A DNA stretch of 27,621 nucleotides from contig DIUF01000041.1 of assembly GCA_002422285.1 (NCBI GenBank), positions 4,589-32,209 on the forward strand. Reading direction: 5' to 3'. This stretch comes from Flavobacteriales bacterium UBA6165. GTDB taxonomy: Bacteria; Bacteroidota; Bacteroidia; Flavobacteriales_D; Crocinitomicaceae. The notes beneath the pieces were generated by a model that searched no databases, was not told where the DNA came from, and was given only the letters and a program-made list of their open reading frames with translations. This document shows positions 15,207 through 22,963 of the stretch, one piece after another; the first letter of the stretch is position 1; each line of letters begins with the position of its first letter. Both the position numbers and the translations under genes were made by a program.

Positions 15207-15262
15207 TTTTATCTTACATACAAGATAAAAAAAATAGATTTTATCTCATTGATGAGACAAAA
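15207..15262. repeat. Two adjacent palindromes sharing the TTTTATCT half-site
   Basis: 15207-15230 has perfect 9-bp arms TTTTATCTT and AAGATAAAA around ACATAC. 15239-15262 has 11-bp arms TTTTATCTCAT and ATGAGACAAAA (one mismatch) around TG and matches the promoter palindrome at 15015-15038 at 20 of 24 positions. Apart from these and the promoter, the 285-bp gap 15015-15299 shows no gene I can support. Confidence 0.8.
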
Positions 15263-15299
15263 CAAAGAATAGTTGGAGTGCTAAAATTGAACACAATGC

Positions 15300-15944
15300 C
15301 TATCCAGCCATTTGCACCCCCGTAAATTTGAGCTTGTTGTTGATGAGTTTGAAGAAGTAAATGACGGATGATTCAGCATTAAATGGTTCTGAATCATCAT
15401 CATCGAAGATTATTAAAGTGTGTTTTAATAATGAGAGTCTAAGCGTAAAATCATCTGTACGATAGTCGGCAATTATAAAATGAGTGACATTATCCTTTAT
15501 CAAGCGCTGAGTTGAGTACTCCCCCTTTTCAAAAAGTTCCTTGCTTTTCACTTTTAGAATACATTTTGTGAAATCAGGCGAAAAAATCTTCTTGTAAGTA
15601 GCATCAAAATGCTTCTCGGTAAAAGGTGAATTATTCTTAACTGCGGATTGGTATTCGGGTGAATCCTCAGAATAAGCCAAGTCCCAAATTAAACCCGGCT
15701 CCATGGGAAAATCAACAAAGCCCTTAATCGCCTGTAAATCTTGTCGGTAAACTGCATCGCGAAAGGCAACAAATTCTTCAAGCCAAATGGAATCGTAGTT
15801 CACATAAGGTTCGTTCTCGAGATCTTGTGATTCGGCGTTATTTTGGGTCGACTCTTGATTGGATGGGTCGTGATTAGAACATGAGAAGCCGATGATACAT
15901 GTTCCGAGACCAAATAAAATAAAGTTGAAAATTGTTTTACACAT
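15300..15944 (-). CDS. Lipoprotein of unknown function (214 aa)
   Basis: The signal peptide MCKTIFNFILFGLGTCIIGFSC ends in a lipobox-like IGFSC, so the protein is probably a lipoprotein. A low-complexity linker rich in Asn, Gln, Ser and Glu follows (about residues 23-48). The remaining domain, about residues 50-214, has an acidic, aromatic composition with WLEEFVAFRDAVYRQDLQAIKGFVDFPMEPG near its start, a helix-turn arrangement seen in several small periplasmic Bacteroidota proteins, but I cannot assign it to a named family. It begins 22 bp after the stop of another small lipoprotein gene and is likely cotranscribed. Its 3' end faces the palindrome-rich region upstream of the second ATPase. 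Confidence 0.75.
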   Translation of the reverse strand: MCKTIFNFILFGLGTCIIGFSCSNHDPSNQESTQNNAESQDLENEPYVNYDSIWLEEFVAFRDAVYRQDLQAIKGFVDFPMEPGLIWDLAYSEDSPEYQSAVKNNSPFTEKHFDATYKKIFSPDFTKCILKVKSKELFEKGEYSTQRLIKDNVTHFIIADYRTDDFTLRLSLLKHTLIIFDDDDSEPFNAESSVIYFFKLINNKLKFTGVQMAG

Positions 15945-15966
15945 CAGCTGAAAATTGAGGTTGTAA

Positions 15967-16245
15967 CTACTTCTGCATATCTAGCAACTCTTGGTCGATG
16001 CATTCGTTGCGCATTTTGTACAATTCCTCCGTGCCAATGTTCTGAAAAGGAGCACAAAGCGAATCGATGTGCTTTCTCAATCTCATCAATTCATCTTGTT
16101 GCTCGGGACTCACTTCGTCTGCGTAGAGCAATTCATTCGATAATGTATTGAGTGCCTCTGACTCTTCAATACAATGACACAGTTCATTCGAACGTGAACA
16201 AGAAAGGAGCATTAATAACAGTCCAAGAACAGATAAGCGTTTCAT
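15967..16245 (-). CDS. Small Cys-containing lipoprotein (92 aa)
   Basis: MKRLSVLGLLLMLLSC is a classical short lipoprotein leader with lipobox LLSC (lipidated C16). The mature protein of about 77 residues is helical and acidic, with C23, C25, C64 and C83 possibly forming disulfides (ELCHCIEE, SLCAPF, NECIDQE). I do not recognise a family. Its promoter shows a perfect -7 box on the - strand (TAAATTTG, complement of 16258-16265), 12 bp before the start, and it heads a two-gene unit with the 214-residue lipoprotein. It is divergent from the aminotransferase across an 88-bp gap. Confidence 0.72.
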   Translation of the reverse strand: MKRLSVLGLLLMLLSCSRSNELCHCIEESEALNTLSNELLYADEVSPEQQDELMRLRKHIDSLCAPFQNIGTEELYKMRNECIDQELLDMQK

Positions 16246-16257
16246 GTGTTTTTTTTA

Positions 16258-16314
16258 CAAATTTAGTGTTTCATAGAAATGGTAGCGCATCGACACGAAA
16301 ATCGATTATTTTTA
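16258..16314. promoter_or_regulatory. Divergent promoter region between lipoprotein and aminotransferase
   Basis: On the - strand TAAATTTG (complement of 16258-16265) is a perfect -7 box for the lipoprotein unit. On the + strand TATTTTTA (16307-16314) is a one-mismatch -7 box 19 bp before the aminotransferase ATG. No convincing -33 boxes were found. Confidence 0.45.
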
Positions 16315-16333
16315 CAAACCAAATAAGCCAAGG

Positions 16334-17485
16334 ATGCAAGAAATATTTGAATCAAAATTACAATCTAAATTACCGAATTTAGGCACAACAATTTTCACTA
16401 CAATGAGCGCTTTGTCCAACGAACACAAAGCCATCAATTTGTCGCAAGGCTTTCCCGATTTTCCACTCGATACCCAATTCGAAGACATTCTCAAACAAAA
16501 TCTGAGTAAAAATGTGCACCAATATGCCCCGATGATGGGTCTGCCTAAACTACGAGACGCCATACAAAAATTGATTTCTCGAGAACACAACCGACAATTG
16601 TCTATCGATGAAATTTTGATTACATCCGGAGCAACACAAGCCATATTCACAGCGATTCAGGCTTTGGTGAACAAAGACGATGAAGTGATTATTATCGACC
16701 CGGCCTATGATTGTTATGCGCCTGCTGTAAAATTGGTTGGCGGCAAATGTGTCCATATACCATTAAATCAAAAGTTTGAGTTGGATTTAGAACGCATCAA
16801 ATCTGCATTGAATGACAATACTCGAATGCTCATCCTCAACAATCCACACAATCCTACGGGAGCTGTTTTTGGAAAAGATCAATTGAAGAAATTGGTTGGA
16901 ATCTTGAATCAATTCCCCAATTGTTTGGTGCTGTCTGATGAAGTGTATGAATTCATCAACTTCACCAATGAAGCCATCACGATGCATCAATTTGAGTCGC
17001 TTCAAAACAGATTGATTACTGTTTCTTCGTTTGGAAAAACACTGCATGTAACAGGTTGGAAAGTAGGATATTTAACAGCTCCCAAACACCTCATTTCAGA
17101 AATTGCAAAAGTGCATCAATACTTGGTTTTTTCAGTGAATCATTACGCCCAAGAATCAATCGCCGATTATTTGAACATTGTAGATATTGATACAATATCT
17201 CGCATGTACAATCAAAAAAGAACCTTATTACAAGGCCTTCTCGAAAACAGTCGATTCAATCTTTTGCCTTGCTCTGGAACTTATTTTCAGCTGATTGATT
17301 ACAGCGACATCAGCCAAGAAAAAGATGTGGATTTTGCCATTTGGCTTACCAAAGAAATTGGTGTAGCAACAATCCCTATTTCTGTATTTTTCAAAGAAGA
17401 ATTTTCGCAAAAAGTACTCCGACTCTGTTTTGCTAAAAGTGAAGAAACATTAACCCAAGCCGCCCAACGCTTATGTCAGATTTAA
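16334..17485 (+). CDS. Class I/II aminotransferase, methionine/glutamine (YbdL/KAT)-type
   Basis: A 383-residue fold-type I PLP enzyme. Visible motifs: LSQGFPDFP near the N-terminus (substrate-binding loop), TSGATQAIFTAIQAL, the Asn of NNPHNPTGAVF, SDEVYEF with the pyridine-N Asp, and SSFGKTLHVTGWKVGY with the PLP Schiff-base lysine K235. The best fit is the YbdL / kynurenine aminotransferase / glutamine transaminase K group, which transaminates methionine, glutamine and aromatic amino acids, often with 2-oxo-4-methylthiobutanoate as partner in methionine salvage. It overlaps the next gene, an omega-amidase-like nitrilase, by 13 bp; this pairing supports the glutamine transaminase assignment. 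The start ATG has AAGG just upstream. Confidence 0.9.
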   Translation: MQEIFESKLQSKLPNLGTTIFTTMSALSNEHKAINLSQGFPDFPLDTQFEDILKQNLSKNVHQYAPMMGLPKLRDAIQKLISREHNRQLSIDEILITSGATQAIFTAIQALVNKDDEVIIIDPAYDCYAPAVKLVGGKCVHIPLNQKFELDLERIKSALNDNTRMLILNNPHNPTGAVFGKDQLKKLVGILNQFPNCLVLSDEVYEFINFTNEAITMHQFESLQNRLITVSSFGKTLHVTGWKVGYLTAPKHLISEIAKVHQYLVFSVNHYAQESIADYLNIVDIDTISRMYNQKRTLLQGLLENSRFNLLPCSGTYFQLIDYSDISQEKDVDFAIWLTKEIGVATIPISVFFKEEFSQKVLRLCFAKSEETLTQAAQRLCQI

Positions 17486-18264
17486 AAGTAGCCTTGGTTC
17501 AAACCCAGCAATTTTGGGAAGATAAAAATACCAATTTACAGCATTTTGATGCCTTGTTGACTTCTGAACTTTCCGAGTCAATTGATGTGCTTATTTTCCC
17601 AGAAATGTTCCAGACGGGTTTCACCATGAACGCCAAAAATCTGGCAGAAAACATGGAAGATTCGTTAAGTCTAAATTGGTTAAAAGCCAAAGCCAAAAAC
17701 CACGATTGTCTTTGTATCGCTTCACTGATAATTGAAGAACAAGGTCAATATTTCAATCGCATGGTGGCAGTTCATCCAGAGGAAAAAATTGATTATTACG
17801 ACAAAATCCATCTGTTTTCATTGGCTAAAGAAGATGAACATTACTCACCAGGGACAACAAAAACCATTGTTGAGTTTCGTGGTTGGAAGCTGTTGTTACA
17901 AGTTTGCTACGACCTCAGATTTCCAGAAAACAGTAGAAATTCAGTCAAACAAAACGGAAAATTTGACTTTGATGCGATCATATACGTTGCCAATTGGCCT
18001 GAGAGAAGAATAGCCCATTGGGATGCGCTTTTACCAGCACGTGCCATTGAAAACCAATGCTTTGTGATAGGCGTTAATAGAATTGGCGAAGACGACAACG
18101 GACTGCTGTACTCTGGTTCAACTCAGGCCATTGACGCCATTGGGACATATTTAATAAGACCTATCGTGGCGCGGGAAGGCATATTTAGAACAATTTTTGA
18201 ATCTGAGACACTATCCGAAACAAGACAAAAACTAGCCTTTTTGAAAGATAGAAAACAAAATTAA
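17473..18264 (+). CDS. Omega-amidase (YafV/Nit2-type nitrilase superfamily)
   Basis: A 263-residue carbon-nitrogen hydrolase with the catalytic set E44 (IFPEMFQTGF), K111 (YDKIHLFS) and nucleophile C145 (LQVCYDLRFPE), and the conserved ANWPERR and ARAIENQCFVIGVNR segments. It is closest to YafV/Nit2 omega-amidases, which hydrolyse alpha-ketoglutaramate (product of glutamine transamination) to 2-oxoglutarate and ammonia, making the upstream transamination irreversible. The 13-bp overlap with the aminotransferase implies translational coupling and a joint pathway. About 100 bp of AT-rich sequence separates it from the next gene, with no clear terminator. Confidence 0.9.
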   Translation: MSDLKVALVQTQQFWEDKNTNLQHFDALLTSELSESIDVLIFPEMFQTGFTMNAKNLAENMEDSLSLNWLKAKAKNHDCLCIASLIIEEQGQYFNRMVAVHPEEKIDYYDKIHLFSLAKEDEHYSPGTTKTIVEFRGWKLLLQVCYDLRFPENSRNSVKQNGKFDFDAIIYVANWPERRIAHWDALLPARAIENQCFVIGVNRIGEDDNGLLYSGSTQAIDAIGTYLIRPIVAREGIFRTIFESETLSETRQKLAFLKDRKQN

Positions 18265-18330
18265 GATTCATAGACTTGTTATATTTTTGATAGAATAAAT
18301 ACTGTGTAAGCATTTATTTAAAAAAACGCT

Positions 18331-18338
18331 TAACTTTG
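18331..18338 (+). promoter_or_regulatory. -7 promoter box of the T9SS secreted protein gene
   Basis: TAACTTTG is a perfect TAnnTTTG match, 24 bp before the ATG at 18363. The upstream sequence is A/T-rich, but no TTG occurs at 19-20 bp. Confidence 0.5.
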
Positions 18339-18362
18339 AGGCTGGAAAAAATTAATTAAAAC

Positions 18363-20294
18363 ATGAAAAACAAAATTATGCTTCTTTCGGCGTTCGTGGT
18401 TTCTATAGGAACTGCAACTGCCCAAAATAACTTACCTGTTCTTCCAACGAAGAATGCTGCTGCTGCAACACCTGTGTTTGAAGCGGTGGATTTCAGACCA
18501 GACCATTCAAACAACGTGGTTACACCAAAAGGCGGCGCAACTTGGTTTGATGGATTTGAAGATGTTGACAATTGGGTTGCTGAAGGGCCTGCAGGTGCTA
18601 ATCCACCTGAATTCGGATGGTCTATTGGTAATGCAACAAATAGCTGGTACAGTTTTCAAGCCAATATGAACACAACTGGTTCATTTGCGCGATTTAGAAA
18701 TGGTAACCCTACTGGTGCAAATCCAACACACGTTAATAATGGTCCATTTACTTTTACTTACAGTGGAACAATCGACTTAACTGGCGTGCCAGTACCACAC
18801 TTGGAATTTAATCAGTATGGGGCTCGTTTTGTGACGCTTCAGGCTGTTCAAATTTCACTAGATGGTGTTACTTGGGTGACAGTTATCGACAACAACGACA
18901 TCGCGCCATTAACAAGTGCTGGTGGTTCAGTTTATCCACGTCCAATGTTTAGACGTGCAAACTTGGCCCCATATCTTTCTGGTGACATTTCGCAAGTTAG
19001 AGTGCGTTTATTCTGGAATGGTGCTCAAAACGGTGCAAACATGAACTACGTAGATTATGGATGGTATGTTGATGATATCTCTATAGTACCTGGTGATGAA
19101 AATGATATGACGTTAAATAGACGATTTGCATATTTGGCTGGAAACATAGGTTATATGCATACAAAAGTTCCTGTTTCACAAGTGCCAACTAACGGTTCAT
19201 TGCAAATCGAATTCCGCGCAGATGTTACCAACAACGGTACTGAAACTCAAAACACCTTCTTGAATGCCACAACGGTAGATTATTCTGGAAACGGAGCTGC
19301 TAAGACAGTTGTTTCATTGCAGAACGATAGTCTTTTCATTGTTGGAGCACCAGCTTTCACAGTGCCTGCAACTCCTGGTGTTTACAATTTTACACTTACG
19401 GTATTATCAAACAATGAATTGACAAACACAATTGATGATGTTGCTACCTTCCCATTTGAAGTAACAGCGGCCAACGGTGGTGTTATGGCAAGCGATTTTT
19501 ACACTGGACTTCCAGCATCTATGTCTGGTGGTTTTACAGGTTGGGCTGACCCTAGTGGTGACCCATCTATAGGAACATGGTTTGAAATCTTCCAGACAGC
19601 TAATGGACCATTTAATAATATCGGCGCTGTTGATGTCGGAATTGCAAATATTGCTGTTGCGAATCAATCTCAATTCATTGGAAATACTGTATTTGCTCAA
19701 ATCTGGAAATATGTTAACGACGATTTTGAATTCGCTGGAATCACAGCAGAATATGAGATAAAAGCAGCAGACTTTGGTAGAACTGTACGTTTATATTTTG
19801 ACGAAAACTGTATCAATGTAAGTGCTGGTGATGACATCGTTGTTATGGCTTCTTTTTCTGAAGCTGCTCCAGTTCCGATTGCTTTCGCTGGTGAATCATT
19901 GGCTGGAACAACAATTGGCATGGATGGATCTACATTCGTTACATTAACCCCTACTGTTCTTGGTGGGCCTTTCGTTCGCGTACCTGTGGTGCGTCCAGTG
20001 TTTACATGTTATGTAGGTTTGGATAATGAAACTATCAATGCAGCTGACGTAGCGGTTTATCCTAATCCTGCTTCTGAAAACGCAAATGTTCAAATGACAT
20101 TGAATGGTGAAGAAGATGTAATCATCGTTATCCGAGACTTGGCTGGAAAAACAATCCAAACAATAAACGCAGGTAAATTGACTGCTGGAGCACACAACAT
20201 TTCGATGAACTTAGAAGGTGTTGCTCAAGGGATGTACACAGTTACTATCTCAGCAGGCACATCTACTATTACTCAAAAAATGATTGTGAAATAA
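18363..20294 (+). CDS. T9SS-exported protein with choice-of-anchor-like domain
   Basis: The 643-residue protein has a signal peptide (MKNKIMLLSAFVVSIGTATAQ), then WFDGFEDVDNWVAEG at about residues 60-74, the start typical of a MAM-like/choice-of-anchor J beta-sandwich, which continues through YGWYVDDISIVPGDEND near 235-250. A second beta-rich region (about 270-370) resembles an Ig-like or CARDB module, and a less defined part leads to the T9SS type A sorting domain from about residue 560 (VAVYPNPASENANVQMTL, AGKTIQTINAGKL, GMYTVTISAG, final KMIVK). It is expected on the cell surface or secreted. No catalytic motif is evident, so adhesion or binding is a guess. Codon usage is smooth and the gene ends at a strong terminator, as expected for a well-expressed single gene. 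Confidence 0.85.
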   Translation: MKNKIMLLSAFVVSIGTATAQNNLPVLPTKNAAAATPVFEAVDFRPDHSNNVVTPKGGATWFDGFEDVDNWVAEGPAGANPPEFGWSIGNATNSWYSFQANMNTTGSFARFRNGNPTGANPTHVNNGPFTFTYSGTIDLTGVPVPHLEFNQYGARFVTLQAVQISLDGVTWVTVIDNNDIAPLTSAGGSVYPRPMFRRANLAPYLSGDISQVRVRLFWNGAQNGANMNYVDYGWYVDDISIVPGDENDMTLNRRFAYLAGNIGYMHTKVPVSQVPTNGSLQIEFRADVTNNGTETQNTFLNATTVDYSGNGAAKTVVSLQNDSLFIVGAPAFTVPATPGVYNFTLTVLSNNELTNTIDDVATFPFEVTAANGGVMASDFYTGLPASMSGGFTGWADPSGDPSIGTWFEIFQTANGPFNNIGAVDVGIANIAVANQSQFIGNTVFAQIWKYVNDDFEFAGITAEYEIKAADFGRTVRLYFDENCINVSAGDDIVVMASFSEAAPVPIAFAGESLAGTTIGMDGSTFVTLTPTVLGGPFVRVPVVRPVFTCYVGLDNETINAADVAVYPNPASENANVQMTLNGEEDVIIVIRDLAGKTIQTINAGKLTAGAHNISMNLEGVAQGMYTVTISAGTSTITQKMIVK

Positions 20295-20317
20295 GCACAT
20301 TCAGAATAACTTTCTTG

Positions 20318-20349
20318 AAGGACGTCGAATATTTCGGCGTCCTTTTTTT
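20318..20349 (+). terminator. Intrinsic terminator of the T9SS protein gene
   Basis: AAGGACGTCGAA (20318-20329), loop TAT, TTCGGCGTCCTT (20333-20344): a 12-bp stem with one G-U pair, followed by a T-run to 20349. It lies 24 bp after the stop codon. Confidence 0.88.
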
Positions 20350-20379
20350 GTGTCCAACATAAACCAACTTAAAATAACA

Positions 20380-20403
20380 AAGGAAGCCTATAAAGACTTC
20401 CTT
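20380..20403 (-). terminator. Probable terminator of the stress-protein transcript
   Basis: AAGGAAG (20380-20386) pairs with CTTCCTT (20397-20403) around a 10-nt loop. Read on the - strand it is followed by TGTTATTTT. It lies 23 bp beyond the stop of the universal stress protein relic. Confidence 0.5.
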
Positions 20404-20426
20404 AATTTGTATCAACACGGAGGATA

Positions 20427-20563
20427 TTACCCAATCATCAACGAGGAAACGTAACCTACTCCTAGTTCTTCTGAATTAACATTAAGAACAGGGATATTGG
20501 TTTAATTTTCAATCTGTGATTTTAAGAAACCTCATTCATGCCTTTGATTAGATTATATAAGTC
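20427..20563 (-). pseudogene. Decayed 3' remnant of a universal stress protein gene
   Basis: On the - strand this stretch aligns over about 45 codons to the 3' end of the intact universal stress protein gene at 21608-22432. The readable tail N-I-P-V-L-N-V-N-S-E-E-L ... V-S-S-L-M-I-G-stop matches the intact S-I-P-V-L-T-V-N-S-E-E-L ... V-S-S-V-M-I-G-stop, and the earlier L-I-K-G-M-N matches L-I-K-G-M-S but lies in another frame. An in-frame TAA replaces a Glu codon and about one inserted base shifts the frame, so it cannot make a protein. It points to a past tandem duplication of the stress gene. Confidence 0.8.
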
Positions 20564-20575
20564 CCGCCTATGCAC

Positions 20576-21598
20576 TTAAAAAGCTGCATATATACTATCA
20601 ATGAATGATTCATCGAAAACTGAAGTGGTAGAAATCACCTTAGTCTTCCATACACCATTAACTTTATGCTTCATGTCAAACTTTTCGTGATAGCCATCAA
20701 AAGTGGATGAGCCTTGTTGGTCAAAAACCAAACTTTTGACTTCTTCGAAACGATTGTTTCTAAAAATGTATGCTCGTTGAATATGCCAACAACAACTGCC
20801 TCGTCCATAAGAAATGATACGCTTATTTTCTTCATCAAAAGTGATTCCGATCCCACCTGCTATCTCAGCAAGTTGCTCATTTAGCACAAATCGATTTGCC
20901 TTTTTATCGAAAAGATAATAATCATAGGTCATAGTCATATAAGCCCCATTATTTCCATTGTAAAACATCAAATCATTTATCCCATCGAAGTTCACATCGA
21001 AATAGCCAAAACCCAATTTTTGGTTGAAATTAAAATTATCAGAATTAATCTGCTGCACAACAGCATTCGTCAATTTATTTCGAATCACAATAGTCGAATT
21101 CCCATAAAATGTCTCAGGATTCCAATCGCGGACGATTACTTGAAACCGGTATTCATCGATAATAGTATCTCTGTATAATGTGCGCAGTTCTGGCGGCTTG
21201 GTATAATGGTTCTCAATAATACCATGAACCGTTTTTGAAATAGGTATCAATACGAATGTGTCGATGTAATCTCGGTAATCTAATTTTAATAACAACATCC
21301 ATTTGTTATTCTCATTACTCACAAAATAAGCTCTATCGGGTTCATCATTACTTAAATCCCTATACAAATTGAGTTCATACCCAAATTGGTCACTCTCATG
21401 TCCGCGAATTTGAAAAGTATCCTTACCGTAAAAAAAGAAAGCTTTGCCAATTAGACCATCGTTCGTCGAGTTTAGTTCAAAAATCGCATAATTTTGAATA
21501 TAATAATACTCGCCTAGCTGAGGTCTGTTTTTGCATGAACCATAAACAATGAAAGCAGTGAAAAGCGCAAAATAAAACGATATTCTTCTGCTTTTCAT
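20576..21598 (-). CDS. Exported XAC2610-like protein of unknown function (340 aa)
   Basis: The N-terminus MKSRRISFYFALFTAFIVYGSC is a signal peptide, possibly of lipoprotein type (Cys22, though the residue at -3 is an atypical Tyr). The C-terminal half contains GYFDVNFDGINDLMFYNGNNGAYMTM and YDYYLFDKKANRFVLNEQL, which match the pattern of XAC2610-like/FG-GAP-like proteins: a calcium-loop-like DxNxDGxxD followed by a statement-like beta repeat. No enzyme motif is seen. It begins 9 bp after the stop of the intact universal stress protein gene and is probably cotranscribed with it. The stress-gene relic lies 13 bp beyond its 3' end, so this gene sits between two related copies. Confidence 0.72.
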   Translation of the reverse strand: MKSRRISFYFALFTAFIVYGSCKNRPQLGEYYYIQNYAIFELNSTNDGLIGKAFFFYGKDTFQIRGHESDQFGYELNLYRDLSNDEPDRAYFVSNENNKWMLLLKLDYRDYIDTFVLIPISKTVHGIIENHYTKPPELRTLYRDTIIDEYRFQVIVRDWNPETFYGNSTIVIRNKLTNAVVQQINSDNFNFNQKLGFGYFDVNFDGINDLMFYNGNNGAYMTMTYDYYLFDKKANRFVLNEQLAEIAGGIGITFDEENKRIISYGRGSCCWHIQRAYIFRNNRFEEVKSLVFDQQGSSTFDGYHEKFDMKHKVNGVWKTKVISTTSVFDESFIDSIYAAF

Positions 21599-21607
21599 AA
21601 ATTGAGT

Positions 21608-22432
21608 CTACCCAATCATCACAGAAGACACACTGCTCACGCTTAATTCCTCTGAATTTACAGTAAGAACGGGAATGCTCGATTCATTTTCAATCAAGAA
21701 TTGAAGAAATCCGCTCATTCCTTTTATCAAAGAAGAGCTGAAGAAGGTGGCAGCAAATAAATCAGCGTCAATTTTTGTCGCGTAAGCCAACAACTCCTTT
21801 TCGAAATCCTGCGATTTATCGATATCCGCAACAACAAAATCTACTTTCTGCTCTTTGAAATAATTATTCAAAAGCATCAAATTCGATTTCATCTTAGATT
21901 CGATCAACTTATCCTTATCATGGTAGCCAATTAAATGAACCTTACTGCCAAATTGTTTTGCGATACCAGCAGTAAAAGTTGCTATTTGCACACTTTCTTT
22001 CTCGTGACTAAAGGGGAAAACAATGTTTTTCATCTTATCGATGTACTTGTTACCTTGAGTAATCATAAACGGAGAAGAAGTTGAATTGACCAATTTCAAG
22101 GCATGGCTGCCCATCAATTTCTGCATTCCTTTTGCTCCATGGGTACCCATAACTATCAGTGCAACGTTCAAAACCTCAGCAGCTTTAGTAATGTCGTCGT
22201 AAATATCACCAACCAAAACGCGGTATTCTACCAACTGTCGCTCTTCATCTTTCAAAACAGCGAGCACTTTTTTCATCTTTTGTTTGGCTTCAATTTTGTC
22301 GGATTTTTTTGAAACAATGTGAATGGTCATTACCGAGCCTTTGTTGTAAACGGCCAAATCAATTCCCAAACGAAGTGCGCTCTGAAACTTATCACTAAAA
22401 TCACATGGAACTAGGTAAATAGGTTTTTGCAT
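21608..22432 (-). CDS. Universal stress protein, tandem UspA domains
   Basis: The ATG at 22432 (274 residues) is preferred to the in-frame TTG at 22441. Two UspA-type domains: residues about 4-140, beginning with PIYLVPCDFSDKFQSALRLGIDLA and containing the nucleotide-loop-like MGTHGAKGMQKLMGSHA, and about 150-270, beginning with KNIVFPFSHEKESVQIATFTA, which lacks a clear G-x2-G-x9-G loop. Such two-domain Usp proteins bind ATP or remain nucleotide-free and are induced by stress or growth arrest. A -7 box TATTTTTG on the - strand (complement of 22450-22457) lies just upstream. The 340-residue exported protein follows after 9 bp. A mutilated copy of its 3' end is at 20427-20563. Confidence 0.9.
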   Translation of the reverse strand: MQKPIYLVPCDFSDKFQSALRLGIDLAVYNKGSVMTIHIVSKKSDKIEAKQKMKKVLAVLKDEERQLVEYRVLVGDIYDDITKAAEVLNVALIVMGTHGAKGMQKLMGSHALKLVNSTSSPFMITQGNKYIDKMKNIVFPFSHEKESVQIATFTAGIAKQFGSKVHLIGYHDKDKLIESKMKSNLMLLNNYFKEQKVDFVVADIDKSQDFEKELLAYATKIDADLFAATFFSSSLIKGMSGFLQFLIENESSIPVLTVNSEELSVSSVSSVMIG

Positions 22433-22505
22433 GATTTTCAAATTTTCAGCAAAAATATAAAATTTAAGCTTTGAAAAAAGTTGAATTTTTGCAGGATTTA
22501 AAAAA

Positions 22506-22961
22506 TCATTTTTTTCCGAAACGCTGCTCTAAAATCTTATAGCGATAATCGAATATGCCACGCACCTTTTTATCCACAAACAATATAGAAGCAATTGAGC
22601 CTAGAAAAGATTTACCAACATCGTAGTGCAATATGTCTGTCATCAAAACACCACCATCTTTTTCTTCAAAATGATGCTCATGGTGCCATATGTTGTAGGG
22701 ACCGATGCGCTGTTCATCAACAAAAAACTTCTTATCAGATACATGGGTAATTTCAGTTACCCATTTCATTGGAATGTTAAACATTGGGCGAATAGAATAC
22801 ATGATGAACATGCCTGGGTACATTTTTTCAGGCACATCCGACTTGATTTCGAAAACCATGTCTTCAGGGGTAATTTCATTCAAATTTTTAGGGCTTGAAA
22901 AAAAATCCCAAGCTTCGTCGAGACTGATTGGAAGCCATTGCTGTGTGTGTAAACGTTTCAT
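22506..22961 (-). CDS. SRPBCC-fold ligand-binding protein
   Basis: The 151-residue protein has the START/SRPBCC pattern: an N-terminal strand HTQQWLPISLDEAWDFFSSPKNLNEITP followed by the helix and the MYPGMFIMYSIRP and PMKWVTEIT strands, then YNIWHHEHHFEEKDGGVLMTDILHYDV and a long C-terminal helix ending in RYKILEQRFGK. This is the arrangement of Bacteroidota polyketide cyclase/dehydrase-like (Bet v 1 fold) proteins that bind hydrophobic ligands; the ligand is unknown and the His-rich HHEHH stretch is notable. No signal peptide, so it is cytosolic. It begins 2 bp after the stop of the DUF2141 gene and is almost certainly in one operon with it. Confidence 0.85.
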   Translation of the reverse strand: MKRLHTQQWLPISLDEAWDFFSSPKNLNEITPEDMVFEIKSDVPEKMYPGMFIMYSIRPMFNIPMKWVTEITHVSDKKFFVDEQRIGPYNIWHHEHHFEEKDGGVLMTDILHYDVGKSFLGSIASILFVDKKVRGIFDYRYKILEQRFGKK

Positions 22962-22963
22962 TT

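Noticed and set aside
15127..15231. Possible 33-codon ORF on the + strand in the palindrome-rich gap (starts MKSWGLCDAS).
   Set aside because: No promoter, no recognisable composition, and it runs into the palindrome at 15207-15230; it looks like chance.
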